DNA of 41,078 nt from an uncultured Armatimonadota bacterium (GCA_937862825.1 CALMEF010000110.1:1-41078), one strand, 5' to 3'. Positions 31,000 to 39,592 are shown, counted from the stretch's first letter. The notes: generated from the sequence alone by a model not told the origin. Made by a program: numbers and translations.

Positions 31000-31946
31000 T
31001 GTTTCTAGTCCGTCTCATGTTTGCAAGTCTGTTACCTGGCACTTCAGGAATTCTTTACGTCCACACTAGCGACATTTCGGAAGAGCATCAGATTTTGCTG
31101 AAGCCCTCAACATGGCCCAAACTTGAGGAGAAGTGTAAAGAACTCAAGTGCAACTTGACGACGGAAGGTGACCTCGCAATAGTTTGGCCTAAAGATCTCT
31201 TGGGACTTGAGGATGCGCCGAAGTTCCGCACTGACCTTAAAAAACTGCTCGATGAAATAGACCCGGGAAAGATTGTTGATATGAACACCATCAGCAAGGA
31301 GTCCAAGGACTTTGTGAAGTCTTTTCTGAAGAGGCAGAACTACCCTCAATATCACCAAGTGATGCCCGATTCGTTCCCTTTCATACTGGACAATAGGGTC
31401 AGCATGAGTTTGAGGGTTGGGGGCAAGGTAGTCGACTCTCTCGGCGTGAGCGGAGACTCGCCTCCATACGACGATAAGTTCTTTGCGTTTGAGCCGAAGC
31501 CAACTTCACAAGAGGACCCTGAGAAGTTGCCGATGGTACCTCCGACGTGGGGTGTTCGTTTCACCTTTGAGGGTCAGCCGTATCATCGAGTCAAGCGCAC
31601 AGAAGTCATTCAAATGGTCTCGACACGATTGGCCAAATTGACTCGAGATGCAGCGATGGAGTATGACAAATTGGTTACTGAGGCTTCGCAGAAGCTAATG
31701 GGCGATAGTGCTCCCGAGAAAGGCATGGCTTACAACGATCTGTCCCCGAGGGCTAAACAGTCATTGCGGAACTCCATCGTGAACCGAATGATTGAGTTTG
31801 GTTTCAAAACCGAGCGAGAAGTTGATGCCTTCTTGAAAGATGCGGTGGTGGACCGCTCAGTTCCGAAAATCTATCTGACCATTGGCGTCAGGCATAGCGA
31901 TGGTTCAAAGACCGGGCATGGCATCGAGTTTGTTCCGCCGCACTAA
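30999..31946 (+). CDS. Putative secreted protein, second of a coupled related pair
   Basis: The 315-residue protein begins with a hydrophobic stretch (FLVRLMFASLLPGTSGILYV) that may be a signal peptide. The middle is charged and Lys-rich (KLEEKCKELKC, KFRTDLKKLLDEIDPGK, DFVKSFLKRQNYPQY). Residues about 145-215 share a domain with the preceding protein. The C-terminal 110 residues look alpha-helical (MEYDKLVTEASQKLMG, LRNSIVNRMIEFGF). No known family is recognised. Translation is coupled to the gene before through TAATG. Its stop overlaps the stop of the decayed ruvB copy by 4 nt (31943-31946), the same arrangement as other convergent pairs here. Confidence 0.6.
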   Translation: MFLVRLMFASLLPGTSGILYVHTSDISEEHQILLKPSTWPKLEEKCKELKCNLTTEGDLAIVWPKDLLGLEDAPKFRTDLKKLLDEIDPGKIVDMNTISKESKDFVKSFLKRQNYPQYHQVMPDSFPFILDNRVSMSLRVGGKVVDSLGVSGDSPPYDDKFFAFEPKPTSQEDPEKLPMVPPTWGVRFTFEGQPYHRVKRTEVIQMVSTRLAKLTRDAAMEYDKLVTEASQKLMGDSAPEKGMAYNDLSPRAKQSLRNSIVNRMIEFGFKTEREVDAFLKDAVVDRSVPKIYLTIGVRHSDGSKTGHGIEFVPPH

Positions 31947-32176
31947 ACTTCGAACAAGCCGCCCAGGTTCTTTTTGGGTTCTGCAACGCCCAGGTGCCGA
32001 TAGGCATTGGCGGTGGCACAGCGTCCCCTTGGCGTTCATTGAATTAAGCCCTGCTGCAACAAGTAGGGCTCGTAGACATCTTCAATCGTTCCAGCATCTT
32101 CACCAGTGCTCGCCGCCGAGGTCTCCAACCCAGGTGGGCCACCCTCGTACTTCTCGTTGAGAGTCTTCACGAGCAA
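31943..32176 (-). pseudogene. ruvB: ruvB 3'-end fragment (pseudogene)
   Basis: Read on the minus strand, this stretch encodes 77 codons homologous to the last part of the intact ruvB at 34193-35197. Matching blocks are [51 protein letters not shown] and [10 protein letters not shown]. An in-frame TGA (32036-32038) replaces the arginine codon of LIQRTPRGR, and there is no start or ATPase domain, so it is non-functional. Overall DNA identity to the intact copy is roughly three quarters by eye, but the terminal 31 bp (31948-31978) are identical. Upstream similarity stops abruptly next to the stop of the repeat-protein gene. Confidence 0.92.
31948..31978. repeat. 31-bp direct repeat, left copy (ruvB 3' end)
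   Basis: Identical, same orientation, to 34198-34228 in the intact ruvB; the two copies are 2,250 bp apart. It starts CTTCGAACAAGCC and ends TTTTTGGG. It could be an attachment-site-like junction or only the most conserved part of the duplication. Confidence 0.85.
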
Positions 32177-32188
32177 GCCGCAGCTAAA

Positions 32189-34141
32189 CTAGTGCCTGGG
32201 CGCAAAAGTCCCACTATTCTTTGGTTGCCCGTAGTACTCGGGTTGTTGTAACTTGCCACGTTCAAGCGGAACCTTTTCCCGGACGTCGCTTGGTCGGTTT
32301 GCCTTCACGCGACCATCATTTCGGTCCGCCTCAACTCGCCATGAGACCTCGATGTTCGGCGCGCTGGTCATGATCAGGAACCGATTTTCCCTGATCTTCC
32401 GCCCCACCTTAGCCTGAACGAACTCCTCAGTCTCCAGATCATCTACGACCGTAAGTTGATATTTGAAGTTCGTGTTGATTTCAGCGAAGTACTCTGGCAA
32501 CTCAACCCAGGCCCGTCCCTTCTCGTCGGTGGTGACGTTTCCGCTGTAGAAGTTCTGGGGGAACGGCGACTCTGCTGAATAGTGCAACAGATACTTGTTG
32601 TAGGGGTCGAGGGGATGATCGATTCGGAATGGCTTGAGCCCGCTCGCACCCAGGTCACCATTCGCGAAGATCGCATATCCAGAGGTCGCCGTATCCACCT
32701 GAGCAAATACTCCGTAAGGTGAAGCCCCAGAGGCTGTGGCGTCAACAATGGCGTAAACTGCCCGGCCATCCCGGCTATCGCAATAGAAGTAGCCAGCGGT
32801 AGTCTGACCAACGTTCGCATTTGTTCTACCAAACACTCCGATACCTGACTGCGAGCCCGTTTCACCCATTACGCCAACCGGCTGACCTGTGTCCGTGGTC
32901 GTAGAGGCAAAGCCGTAGACCCCTCGCCCTGATGCAGAGGCCGAAACTCCGTACACGCCAAATGAAGAACCCGTTGATGTGTTTGTGGACTCGCCAAAAA
33001 CTCCTCGGCCCGTGGTCGTAAAGGATGTGCCGTAGACTCCATGGTGGCCCGTTGAGAAAATACCTTGACCAGTTGAACTTTCGGAGACGAACAAGCCGGC
33101 GAGTCCGGTTCCGGTGTTGGATGTGTTCAGCCCGTAAACGCCAATCCCGTCCGGGCTTTGTACCTCGCCTGCTAGCGCGGTCGGCGCCCCAGTTTGCGAG
33201 TTAGCCGAGCCAAAAACGCCGTAGCCACTTGTGCTACGCGTTCGGCCATAGACGCCAAAGTTCGAACCCGTGACAGAGTTGGCGAGACCTTGTACCCCGT
33301 ACCCTGTTGGACTTTCGCTCTGTCCGAAGACGCCGGAACCAAAGCCCGTCAAGGCCAATGAGAAGCCACCGACTCCGCGCCCTGCATCGCTTGCCGCAGA
33401 CCCATAGACGCCGTGATTTGTGCCGGTTGCTGACAGACTCTGACCGGTCACACCTCGACCCACAACGCTAAATGATTCGCCGAAGACACCCGACGTAGAG
33501 CCACTCGTTGAGGTTGCCTGGCCAGCGACCGCATAGCCCGAGTTGCTGGCGTGGCTGAAGAAACCAGCCACTGAAGAGGTTGTGGTGGAAGTGTTTTGTA
33601 CGGTGAGCACTGACGTGCCAGCAACTGAACCAACCAATGAAAGTGGTACCGGAACTGACGTTAGGAAAGAACTGGCGTCAAGTCCATCCAACTTGTCGGC
33701 GTTAAGGTTTGTTACAAGCCCTGTGGACGTCACATTGAATGGGCGTGTGGCATTAGAAAAGGAACTGATTGCACTGAACGTCTTCGTACCGCTAAAGGTC
33801 TGCGTACCAGAAAGCAGGGCCACATTTGCAGAAAGCAGCGAGTCGGCGAACGTGCCTGAGACAATGGCGGACGCAGAATGCGTGTGTGCCGCCAAGGCAA
33901 ACCCCGTTGAGTCAATACCATCAAGGAGTGTGGCGTTAACTGAGGTTACTCCCGAGCCTCCGCCTACAAACTGGCCAGCGCGGATCGATCCTGATAGGTT
34001 TGCATGACCGGCTTGGGAAACGCCCGGGGTTACAGGTTGAAGGCGAACGAGGGCTCCGGATTGTCCGCTACTTGCTGAGGAAGCGAACGCAAGGACAGTG
34101 ATCCCGATGGCGAACGTAAGAACAGTAGATTTCGACTCCAT
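32189..34141 (-). CDS. Secreted GVYG-repeat (tail-fibre-like) surface protein
   Basis: The 650-residue protein has a signal peptide (about residues 1-27). Residues about 60-135 resemble tail-fibre leader segments (LLDGIDSTGFALAAHTH, LSGTQTFSGTKTFS). Residues about 195-470 carry around a dozen imperfect 20-23-residue repeats of the form STGxGVYG/GVFG, predicted to form a beta-helix or fibre shaft. The C-terminal 150 residues are a compact domain (HPLDPYNKYLLHYSAESP, NFYSGNVTTDEKG, PNIEVSWRV) found on many secreted bacterial repeat proteins. It is probably a surface or adhesion fibre. It is the only gene between the two ruvB 3' ends. TACAAT lies 13 nt before the ATG. Confidence 0.8.
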   Translation of the reverse strand: MESKSTVLTFAIGITVLAFASSASSGQSGALVRLQPVTPGVSQAGHANLSGSIRAGQFVGGGSGVTSVNATLLDGIDSTGFALAAHTHSASAIVSGTFADSLLSANVALLSGTQTFSGTKTFSAISSFSNATRPFNVTSTGLVTNLNADKLDGLDASSFLTSVPVPLSLVGSVAGTSVLTVQNTSTTTSSVAGFFSHASNSGYAVAGQATSTSGSTSGVFGESFSVVGRGVTGQSLSATGTNHGVYGSAASDAGRGVGGFSLALTGFGSGVFGQSESPTGYGVQGLANSVTGSNFGVYGRTRSTSGYGVFGSANSQTGAPTALAGEVQSPDGIGVYGLNTSNTGTGLAGLFVSESSTGQGIFSTGHHGVYGTSFTTTGRGVFGESTNTSTGSSFGVYGVSASASGRGVYGFASTTTDTGQPVGVMGETGSQSGIGVFGRTNANVGQTTAGYFYCDSRDGRAVYAIVDATASGASPYGVFAQVDTATSGYAIFANGDLGASGLKPFRIDHPLDPYNKYLLHYSAESPFPQNFYSGNVTTDEKGRAWVELPEYFAEINTNFKYQLTVVDDLETEEFVQAKVGRKIRENRFLIMTSAPNIEVSWRVEADRNDGRVKANRPSDVREKVPLERGKLQQPEYYGQPKNSGTFAPRH

Positions 34142-34154
34142 GATGCCGACCTAA

Positions 34155-34160
34155 ATTGTA
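34155..34160 (-). promoter_or_regulatory. Putative -10 box of the repeat-protein gene (TACAAT)
   Basis: On the minus strand TACAAT ends 13 nt before the ATG at 34141, within the 51-nt gap after ruvB. It would let the islet gene be transcribed separately from ruvAB. Confidence 0.35.
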
Positions 34161-34192
34161 GTTCAGGTCTGCGACATTCGGGTACCTGGTTT

Positions 34193-35197
34193 CTAACCTT
34201 CGAACAAGCCGCCCAGGTTCTTTTTGGGCTCGGGGATGTTGAGGTGACGATACGCGTTTGCGGTGGCGCAGCGTCCGCGAGGTGTTCGCTGAATGAGGCC
34301 CTGCTGCAACAGGTAGGGCTCATACACATCCTCTATCGTTCCAGAGTCCTCGCCTGTGCTAGCAGCGAGTGTCTCCAGACCAGTTGGGCCGCCGTCGTAC
34401 TTCTCAATAAGGGTTTTGAGGAGCATGCGATCAACCCGGTCGAGGCCGAGGTGGTCGACCTCAAGTGAATCTAGCGCCTTGTCAGCGGAAGCGGAGGTGA
34501 TGGACTCCAACCCATCGACTTGGGCGAAGTCCCTGACCCTACGAAGCAAGCGATTCGCGATTCGAGGAGTACCACGAGCCCGACGTGCAATCTCCAGGGC
34601 GCCGTCCTTATCAATCGCGTAGCCAAGAATTCCAGCCGATCGGCAGATGATCTCAAAGAGGTCATCCACATCGTAGTACTGGAAGTGCGAGACAATGCCG
34701 AAACGATCTCGAAGTGGACCGGTGAGTAGCCCTTGACGCGTGGTCGCGCCAACCACGGTGAACTCTGGGAGATCCAGTCTAATGGACCTCGCGGCAGGCC
34801 CCTTCCCAATGAGGATATCCACTTTGCGATCCTCCATGGCGGGATAAAGTATCTCCTCGACTGGGCGGCTCAAGCGGTGACCGGGCTCAAGATTCGTCAG
34901 GATTCCGACCAAGTCGCCCGGACGCTCGATGGCCGGTCCGCTGGTCACGTGAATCGTGGCCCCCATTTCAATCGCCACGATGTGGGCAATTGTTGTTTTG
35001 CCGAGTCCTGGAGGTCCGTAGAGCAAAAGGTGATCCAATACTTCGCATCGGCCTTGGGCGGCTCGAAGGAACACGTCAAGGTTCTGTTTGAGTTTGGGTT
35101 GACCAATAAACTCTCCAAGGCGCTTTGGACGGAGCGACAGTTCAGCAGAAGCGTCCAGCGCGACCTGTTCGGGCACCACCTCTTCGTTTTGTCTCAT
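34193..35197 (-). CDS. ruvB: Holliday junction branch migration ATPase RuvB
   Basis: The 334-residue AAA+ motor drives RuvA-bound Holliday junction migration. Walker A is GPPGLGKTT (61-69), and the arginine/sensor region [20 protein letters not shown] is intact. The winged-helix C-terminus has [25 protein letters not shown] and [10 protein letters not shown]. Length is typical. Its ATG overlaps the ruvA stop as ATGA (35194-35197). No ruvC is adjacent. The last 31 bp of the gene are repeated exactly in the decayed fragment 2.25 kb downstream. Confidence 0.97.
   Translation of the reverse strand: MRQNEEVVPEQVALDASAELSLRPKRLGEFIGQPKLKQNLDVFLRAAQGRCEVLDHLLLYGPPGLGKTTIAHIVAIEMGATIHVTSGPAIERPGDLVGILTNLEPGHRLSRPVEEILYPAMEDRKVDILIGKGPAARSIRLDLPEFTVVGATTRQGLLTGPLRDRFGIVSHFQYYDVDDLFEIICRSAGILGYAIDKDGALEIARRARGTPRIANRLLRRVRDFAQVDGLESITSASADKALDSLEVDHLGLDRVDRMLLKTLIEKYDGGPTGLETLAASTGEDSGTIEDVYEPYLLQQGLIQRTPRGRCATANAYRHLNIPEPKKNLGGLFEG
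34198..34228. repeat. 31-bp direct repeat, right copy (ruvB 3' end)
   Basis: Partner of 31948-31978, lying within the last codons of intact ruvB (encoding [10 protein letters not shown]). Sequence beyond 34228 diverges immediately from the other copy. Confidence 0.85.
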
Positions 35198-35790
35198 CGT
35201 GCCAGACCTCGAAGGGCGATCTTAAGTTGCTCTTCAACCGAGTCCGCTTCGCCACGCGCCTGCTCGGCGGCAACTTCAGCCTCCTGTCGGCGATAGCCGA
35301 GGGCGAGGAGGGCGCCCACCAACTCATCGGAGGCTCTTCCTGCGTGCTGCCGACCGCCCACGGCGGCGGCCACTCGGCGGCCAAAGTTCTCCTCCTTGAT
35401 TTTATCCTTGAGTTCCAAGATGAGACGTTCGGCAAGCCGTGGCCCCACGCCGCTGGCACGGGAAAGCGTTCGTGAGTCCCCCGACTCAATAGCAACCGCT
35501 ACAGCATCTTCGCCAAGCCCCAAGAGGGCCATCGCTACCTTCGGACCACAGCCTTTGACCGTCATTAAGAGGTCAAACATGCGGCGTTGAAACAAGTTCA
35601 AGAAGCCATACAGGGAGGCATCGTCTTCGCGGTAGATCGCTCGGATGTAAAGCGTTACTGGCTCTCCGGGCAAGGGGAGTTGAACGAAGACGCTTTCTGG
35701 CAGAGCGACCTCGTACCCGACGCCGTTGACGTCAATGATGGCAAACGATGCTTCAACATCCGCGACAACGCCTTCGAGCCTGGCTATCAC
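35194..35790 (-). CDS. ruvA: Holliday junction DNA-binding protein RuvA
   Basis: The 198-residue protein has the three RuvA domains. The first is an N-terminal OB fold ([28 protein letters not shown]). The central tandem helix-hairpin-helix motifs are [13 protein letters not shown] and [19 protein letters not shown]. The C-terminal UBA-like domain III contacts RuvB ([23 protein letters not shown]). It forms the tetrameric platform that binds four-way junctions for RuvB. The start is GTG at 35790. No strong Shine-Dalgarno is seen; TAACCT lies six bases upstream. It is the first gene of the ruvAB unit. Confidence 0.96.
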   Translation of the reverse strand: MIARLEGVVADVEASFAIIDVNGVGYEVALPESVFVQLPLPGEPVTLYIRAIYREDDASLYGFLNLFQRRMFDLLMTVKGCGPKVAMALLGLGEDAVAVAIESGDSRTLSRASGVGPRLAERLILELKDKIKEENFGRRVAAAVGGRQHAGRASDELVGALLALGYRRQEAEVAAEQARGEADSVEEQLKIALRGLAR

Positions 35791-35864
35791 AGGATCAGGT
35801 TACCCTATGTCTACTGGTTATTAAACCTAGCATCCGAATGCTGTCAAATGATGGGAAAACGCTG

Positions 35865-35870
35865 TAGAAT
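35865..35870 (+). promoter_or_regulatory. Putative -10 box (TAGAAT) of the gene at 35919
   Basis: TAGAAT lies 48 nt before the ATG. The implied 5' leader has a small hairpin GCTGG-CCTTT-CCAGC (35878-35892) and a strong Shine-Dalgarno AAGGAGG (35901-35907). Confidence 0.4.
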
Positions 35871-35918
35871 TTCAATTGCTGGCCTTTCCAGCATGACCCA
35901 AAGGAGGGACCATTCACC

Positions 35919-37424
35919 ATGAAGTTTGCCACGAAACTGAACGCTACACTTATCGTATCTGCCCTGGCCATCTCCGGGGCAATCGCCCAGAACCCAGAGT
36001 TCAAGCACCTCAAGTCGATACCTTTAGGCACCCTGTTTGATGGTGCCAACACCTTAGGAGTAGGTACCGACGCAGCGGATGTCGCGTTCGACGGCACCAA
36101 CGCTTACGTCGTCGGCTACGCAACGGGAGCATCAGGCTCGTCAAGTACACACGGTGTGATCAAGATCGACAACCTCCTTGGCAACCACAACGTGGGAGCC
36201 TCTGCCCTGCTTCAAGTTGCAGGAGCGGGGAATAACGGCATGTCGATGATTGAATTCACGAACAACGCCTTGTATGTTGGAACCGGTCTGATGATCAACA
36301 ATAGCGAGGCTCTCTGCGGAATTCGTAAGTTCGACACCAGCGGCAACCTTGATGTCACCTGGGCTGGCGACGGAGTCGTTTCTCCGGCGGATTGCAGCAG
36401 TAGTACGCGTCTGGACGCCATTTCGGTTGACCCAGGTTGGGGCGGATCTCCCGTGTCTATCGGTGTCGTCGCCCGGGCCCGAGGATTCTTGTTCCGCCGC
36501 GATGTGCTTAACGGGTTCGATAATGGGAATGCCCAATGGTCGACGGTCATCAACTCCAATACGTGGCGCGACGTTGCGTTCGACGCGAATGGCAACAGTT
36601 GGTATCGAGCCCAGAACGATGTTCTCTTTGCCGAGCGCATTGCTGCAAACGGGAACCCGTCGTTCAATGCGATGGTAAATCTAGTCGATAACACCTCACA
36701 GGAGAACGTCAATCAAAACGTGGCCTATGTTCCTGGTAACGGGAGCCTATTCGGCTCCTTCCTATGCTACAACAACCGATCTTCTGGGCAAAACTTTGTC
36801 AACGTGGTGTCCACGACAGGCGCGCCCATCAGCCAGTTGAACGGCGCTGAAGGAGGCATCGGTACCGCCTTCACAAATACTCTGTTGAACTTCAAGGGAA
36901 TCGAAGTCGGAGGCAAGTCGTACCTACTCGTCGTTAACGCCAGCGCCAGTGATCGACTTGAGGTCTATGCGGTTGGTCGCTATGCGACAATTGGTGGTTA
37001 CACCGTCCTTGAAGGCGAGGAGTTTGAAGGTGGTCTCACCAACTTGCTTTCCAGTGACGACGCCTACGTGTCGGTCTTCAATGATCCGACAACCTTGGCT
37101 GCACGAGTTGAAGTCTCGGCAACGGCTCCGGTCTCTTCGGCGAGCCGCGTTGAAGTCGCTGTAGAGTCCAGCGTTGATCGCCCCGGCCTTTCGTTGGGTG
37201 TGTTCCTCTATAACTTCGTTTCAGGAGCTCCTGTGTTCTTGGGTGGAAACACGGCAACTCCGACGGACTCAGTTCTCTCGGCTGGACGCGACAATCCGCA
37301 GGAATTCATTGGTTCGGGCAATGAGATTCGCGTGAGGCTCAACTGGGCACCGATCAACGATGAAGACCCATCACAGGATGGCTGGCTTCACAAGATTGAC
37401 CAAGTTCAGGTCTTCTTGCAGTAA
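35919..37424 (+). CDS. Secreted beta-propeller-like protein with shared C-terminal domain
   Basis: The 501-residue protein has a signal peptide (KFATKLNATLIVSALAISGAIAQ). Residues about 30-345 contain repeated short beta motifs with FDGTNAYVVGYATG, NNALYVGTGLM, IRKFDTSGN and VAFDANGNSWYRAQND, consistent with a propeller. I do not recognise an enzyme site. Residues about 370-501 match the C-terminal domain of the sugar dehydrogenase at 460-2109: LLSSDDAYVSVF, RVEVAVESSVD, FLYNFVSGAPVFLGG, EIRVRLNW and a final QVQVFL strand. This suggests a common surface-attachment or binding module. AAGGAGG lies 11 nt before the ATG. A hairpin follows the stop. It is divergent from ruvA. Confidence 0.75.
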   Translation: MKFATKLNATLIVSALAISGAIAQNPEFKHLKSIPLGTLFDGANTLGVGTDAADVAFDGTNAYVVGYATGASGSSSTHGVIKIDNLLGNHNVGASALLQVAGAGNNGMSMIEFTNNALYVGTGLMINNSEALCGIRKFDTSGNLDVTWAGDGVVSPADCSSSTRLDAISVDPGWGGSPVSIGVVARARGFLFRRDVLNGFDNGNAQWSTVINSNTWRDVAFDANGNSWYRAQNDVLFAERIAANGNPSFNAMVNLVDNTSQENVNQNVAYVPGNGSLFGSFLCYNNRSSGQNFVNVVSTTGAPISQLNGAEGGIGTAFTNTLLNFKGIEVGGKSYLLVVNASASDRLEVYAVGRYATIGGYTVLEGEEFEGGLTNLLSSDDAYVSVFNDPTTLAARVEVSATAPVSSASRVEVAVESSVDRPGLSLGVFLYNFVSGAPVFLGGNTATPTDSVLSAGRDNPQEFIGSGNEIRVRLNWAPINDEDPSQDGWLHKIDQVQVFLQ

Positions 37425-37437
37425 GGAAGTTGGGTAC

Positions 37438-37463
37438 GGGAGTCGAGAAACTTCTTGACTCCC
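37438..37463 (+). terminator. Hairpin after the secreted-protein gene
   Basis: GGGAGTCGAGAA pairs with TTCTTGACTCCC, about 11-12 bp with one G-U pair and a tiny loop. It sits 14 nt after the stop codon. There is no U-tract, so it is a candidate only. Confidence 0.5.
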
Positions 37464-37499
37464 CTGAGCATTCCCGGCAATCGTGCCGATACTACCGAT

Positions 37500-37518
37500 G
37501 AGGGCGGTCTTCGCCCTC
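37500..37518 (+). promoter_or_regulatory. Hairpin occupying the flhA ribosome-binding region
   Basis: GAGGGCG-GTCTT-CGCCCTC is a perfect 7-bp stem ending 7 nt before the flhA ATG. The only Shine-Dalgarno-like purines (GAGGG) are inside its 5' arm, so folding would block ribosome access. Confidence 0.55.
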
Positions 37519-37525
37519 TCGGTCT

Positions 37526-39592
37526 ATGAAGACGCTACAGCAGGTTCTCAAGCACTCCGATCTACTTCTCGGCGTTGGCCTTTTGGTCATCGTCGCGATG
37601 CTCATCCTGCCGCTCCCGCATTGGATGCTGGACGCCTGTTTGGTTGTTGCCATTGCCTCCAGCGTGGTCATTTTGCTGACGAGCGTCAACGTGAAAGACC
37701 CGCTTGAGTTCAGCGTGTTTCCGAGCCTTCTGCTCGTTACCACCCTTTTTCGGCTAGCGCTAAGTATCGCGGCGACCAAACTGATTCTGGGTTCAGGTCA
37801 GGCTGGTCAGGTAATCGAGACGTTCGGAAACTTCGTCATGGGCGGCGACCCTGTCGTCGGCTTTGTGGCGTTCTTGATCCTTGTTATCGTTCAGTTCATC
37901 GTCATTACCAACGGTGCAGGGCGCGTCAGCGAAGTCGTTGCCCGATTCACCTTGGATGCGATGCCTGGAAAGCAGATGGCGATTGACGCCGATCTCGCCG
38001 CGGGACTGATTGACGACACCGAAGCCAAAGAACGAAGACTGAAGATCAAGAAGGAAGCCGACTTTTACGGTGCGATGGACGGCGCGTCCAAGTTTGTTAA
38101 GGGCGACGCGATCGCGGCTATCCTCATCATTGCAATCAACATTCTCGGTGGCTTCGTCGTCGGATTCATGCGTGGTGGCGGCGATGCCATGACCATTCTG
38201 AAAACCTATTCGTTGCTTTCAGTTGGTGAAGGTTTGGTGTCGCAGTTGCCTGCTCTTCTCATCTCGACTGCTAGCGGTCTTATGGTCACCCGGGCGGGGC
38301 AGGACCGGTCAATGGCCGGTGAAGTCACGCAGCAGTTGATGGCACAACCCAAGGCCATTCAATACGCCGGAGGGGCCATTGCTGCGATGGGCCTTATCCC
38401 TGGTTTTCCAGAGACAATTTTCTTTGCCGCTGGTGGATTCTGCTTTGTACTCTCAAGGTTTTTGATTGACGCAGCCAAGACCGAAGAAGCGGCGGTCAAA
38501 GCGGCCGAGCAACAGAAGAAACAAGCACCTCCCCCAAGTGGCCCCGAAGCCGTGTTACCCCTTCTGGCAGTTGACCCGATTGAAATAGAGATCGGCTATG
38601 GGCTGACCAAACTCGCTGACCCGCGTGCGGGAGGCGACCTATCGGATCGTGTTACCGCGACGCGAAGGCAGGTCGCACTCGAACTCGGATTCGTTATGCC
38701 GACGGTTCGTATCCGCGATTCCGTCCACCTCCAATCCACCGAATATCTCATCAAAGTTCGTGGCGAGGAAGTGGTTCGATCTTTCCTCCAACCTGGAATG
38801 CTGCTTGCAGTAAACAGTGGCGTAGCGCTTGCGCCGCTCGGTGGTATTGCCACCACCGACCCGGTGTTCGGGTTGGACGCCCTATGGATCGAAGCGGGCA
38901 ACCGTGAGAGCGCCGAGCGCAGCGGCTACACCGTGATCGAACCTACCGCTGTTCTCTCCACTCACCTTTGTGAGACTGTAAAGGCGCACGCCGCGGAATT
39001 GCTCAGCCGGCAAGACGTCCAACAACTTCTTGACAACGCCAAACAGCAAAATGAGGCGGTCGTCTCGGAACTTGTTCCAAACATCCTCCAGATCGGCGAT
39101 ATCCAAAAGGTCCTTCAGCACTTGCTGCAAGAGCGAATTCCGATCCGCGACATGGTCACGATTCTGGAGACCATGGCTGACTACGGTGGTCGCGTAAAGG
39201 ACCCCGACCAACTTGGCGAACTTGTGCGCGCCTCCATTGCACGGACGATCACCCGCCAGTACGTTGATGGCGACAGAAAGGTGCACTGCATCACTCTTGA
39301 TCCAGTCTTGGAGCGCGCTCTGACCGACAGCCTGAAGATGACGAGTTTTGGATCGGCCCTGTTGCCCGACACTCAAACCCAGCAAGCACTCTTGGAGTCG
39401 GTTCACCAACAGCAGTCATCGGCATTAGGGGCTGGATATCAGGCCGTTCTGTTGTGTGGCAACCAATTGCGCTTACCCCTTCGTCGGCTCCTAGAGAAGC
39501 ATGGAACGAACTTGCCGGTCCTCGCGTTCAACGAGATCGCTGCAGGCGTCGATGTCGAGTTTGTGGGCCAAGTTCGAGCAATGGCGGCTTAG
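37526..39592 (+). CDS. flhA: Flagellar export apparatus protein FlhA
   Basis: The 688-residue protein belongs to the FlhA/SctV family, the gate of flagellar and virulence type III export. The N-terminal half has about eight membrane helices, with FPSLLLVTTLFRLALSIAATK and the conserved cytoplasmic FHIPEP-like region AGRVSEVVARFTLDAMPGKQMAIDADLAAGLI typical of the family. The C-terminal half is the cytoplasmic nonamer ring domain (VDPIEIEIGYGL, GRVKDPDQLGELVRASIARTI). SctV proteins share the plan; the RFTLDAMPGKQMAIDADL block occurs in both, so flagellar assignment is the likelier default. No flhB, fliP/Q/R or flhF is adjacent, so it stands alone here. The start ATG at 37526 follows a hairpin covering the ribosome-binding site. 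Confidence 0.93.
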   Translation: MKTLQQVLKHSDLLLGVGLLVIVAMLILPLPHWMLDACLVVAIASSVVILLTSVNVKDPLEFSVFPSLLLVTTLFRLALSIAATKLILGSGQAGQVIETFGNFVMGGDPVVGFVAFLILVIVQFIVITNGAGRVSEVVARFTLDAMPGKQMAIDADLAAGLIDDTEAKERRLKIKKEADFYGAMDGASKFVKGDAIAAILIIAINILGGFVVGFMRGGGDAMTILKTYSLLSVGEGLVSQLPALLISTASGLMVTRAGQDRSMAGEVTQQLMAQPKAIQYAGGAIAAMGLIPGFPETIFFAAGGFCFVLSRFLIDAAKTEEAAVKAAEQQKKQAPPPSGPEAVLPLLAVDPIEIEIGYGLTKLADPRAGGDLSDRVTATRRQVALELGFVMPTVRIRDSVHLQSTEYLIKVRGEEVVRSFLQPGMLLAVNSGVALAPLGGIATTDPVFGLDALWIEAGNRESAERSGYTVIEPTAVLSTHLCETVKAHAAELLSRQDVQQLLDNAKQQNEAVVSELVPNILQIGDIQKVLQHLLQERIPIRDMVTILETMADYGGRVKDPDQLGELVRASIARTITRQYVDGDRKVHCITLDPVLERALTDSLKMTSFGSALLPDTQTQQALLESVHQQQSSALGAGYQAVLLCGNQLRLPLRRLLEKHGTNLPVLAFNEIAAGVDVEFVGQVRAMAA

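Noticed and set aside
31882-32160. Plus-strand open frame across the ruvB fragment
   Set aside because: It runs antisense through recognisable RuvB codons and has no start signal; the minus-strand pseudogene explains the sequence.
31943-34228. Active transposon or prophage at the ruvB islet
   Set aside because: No integrase, transposase, inverted repeats or phage structural cluster is present between the direct repeats; only one repeat-protein gene is found.
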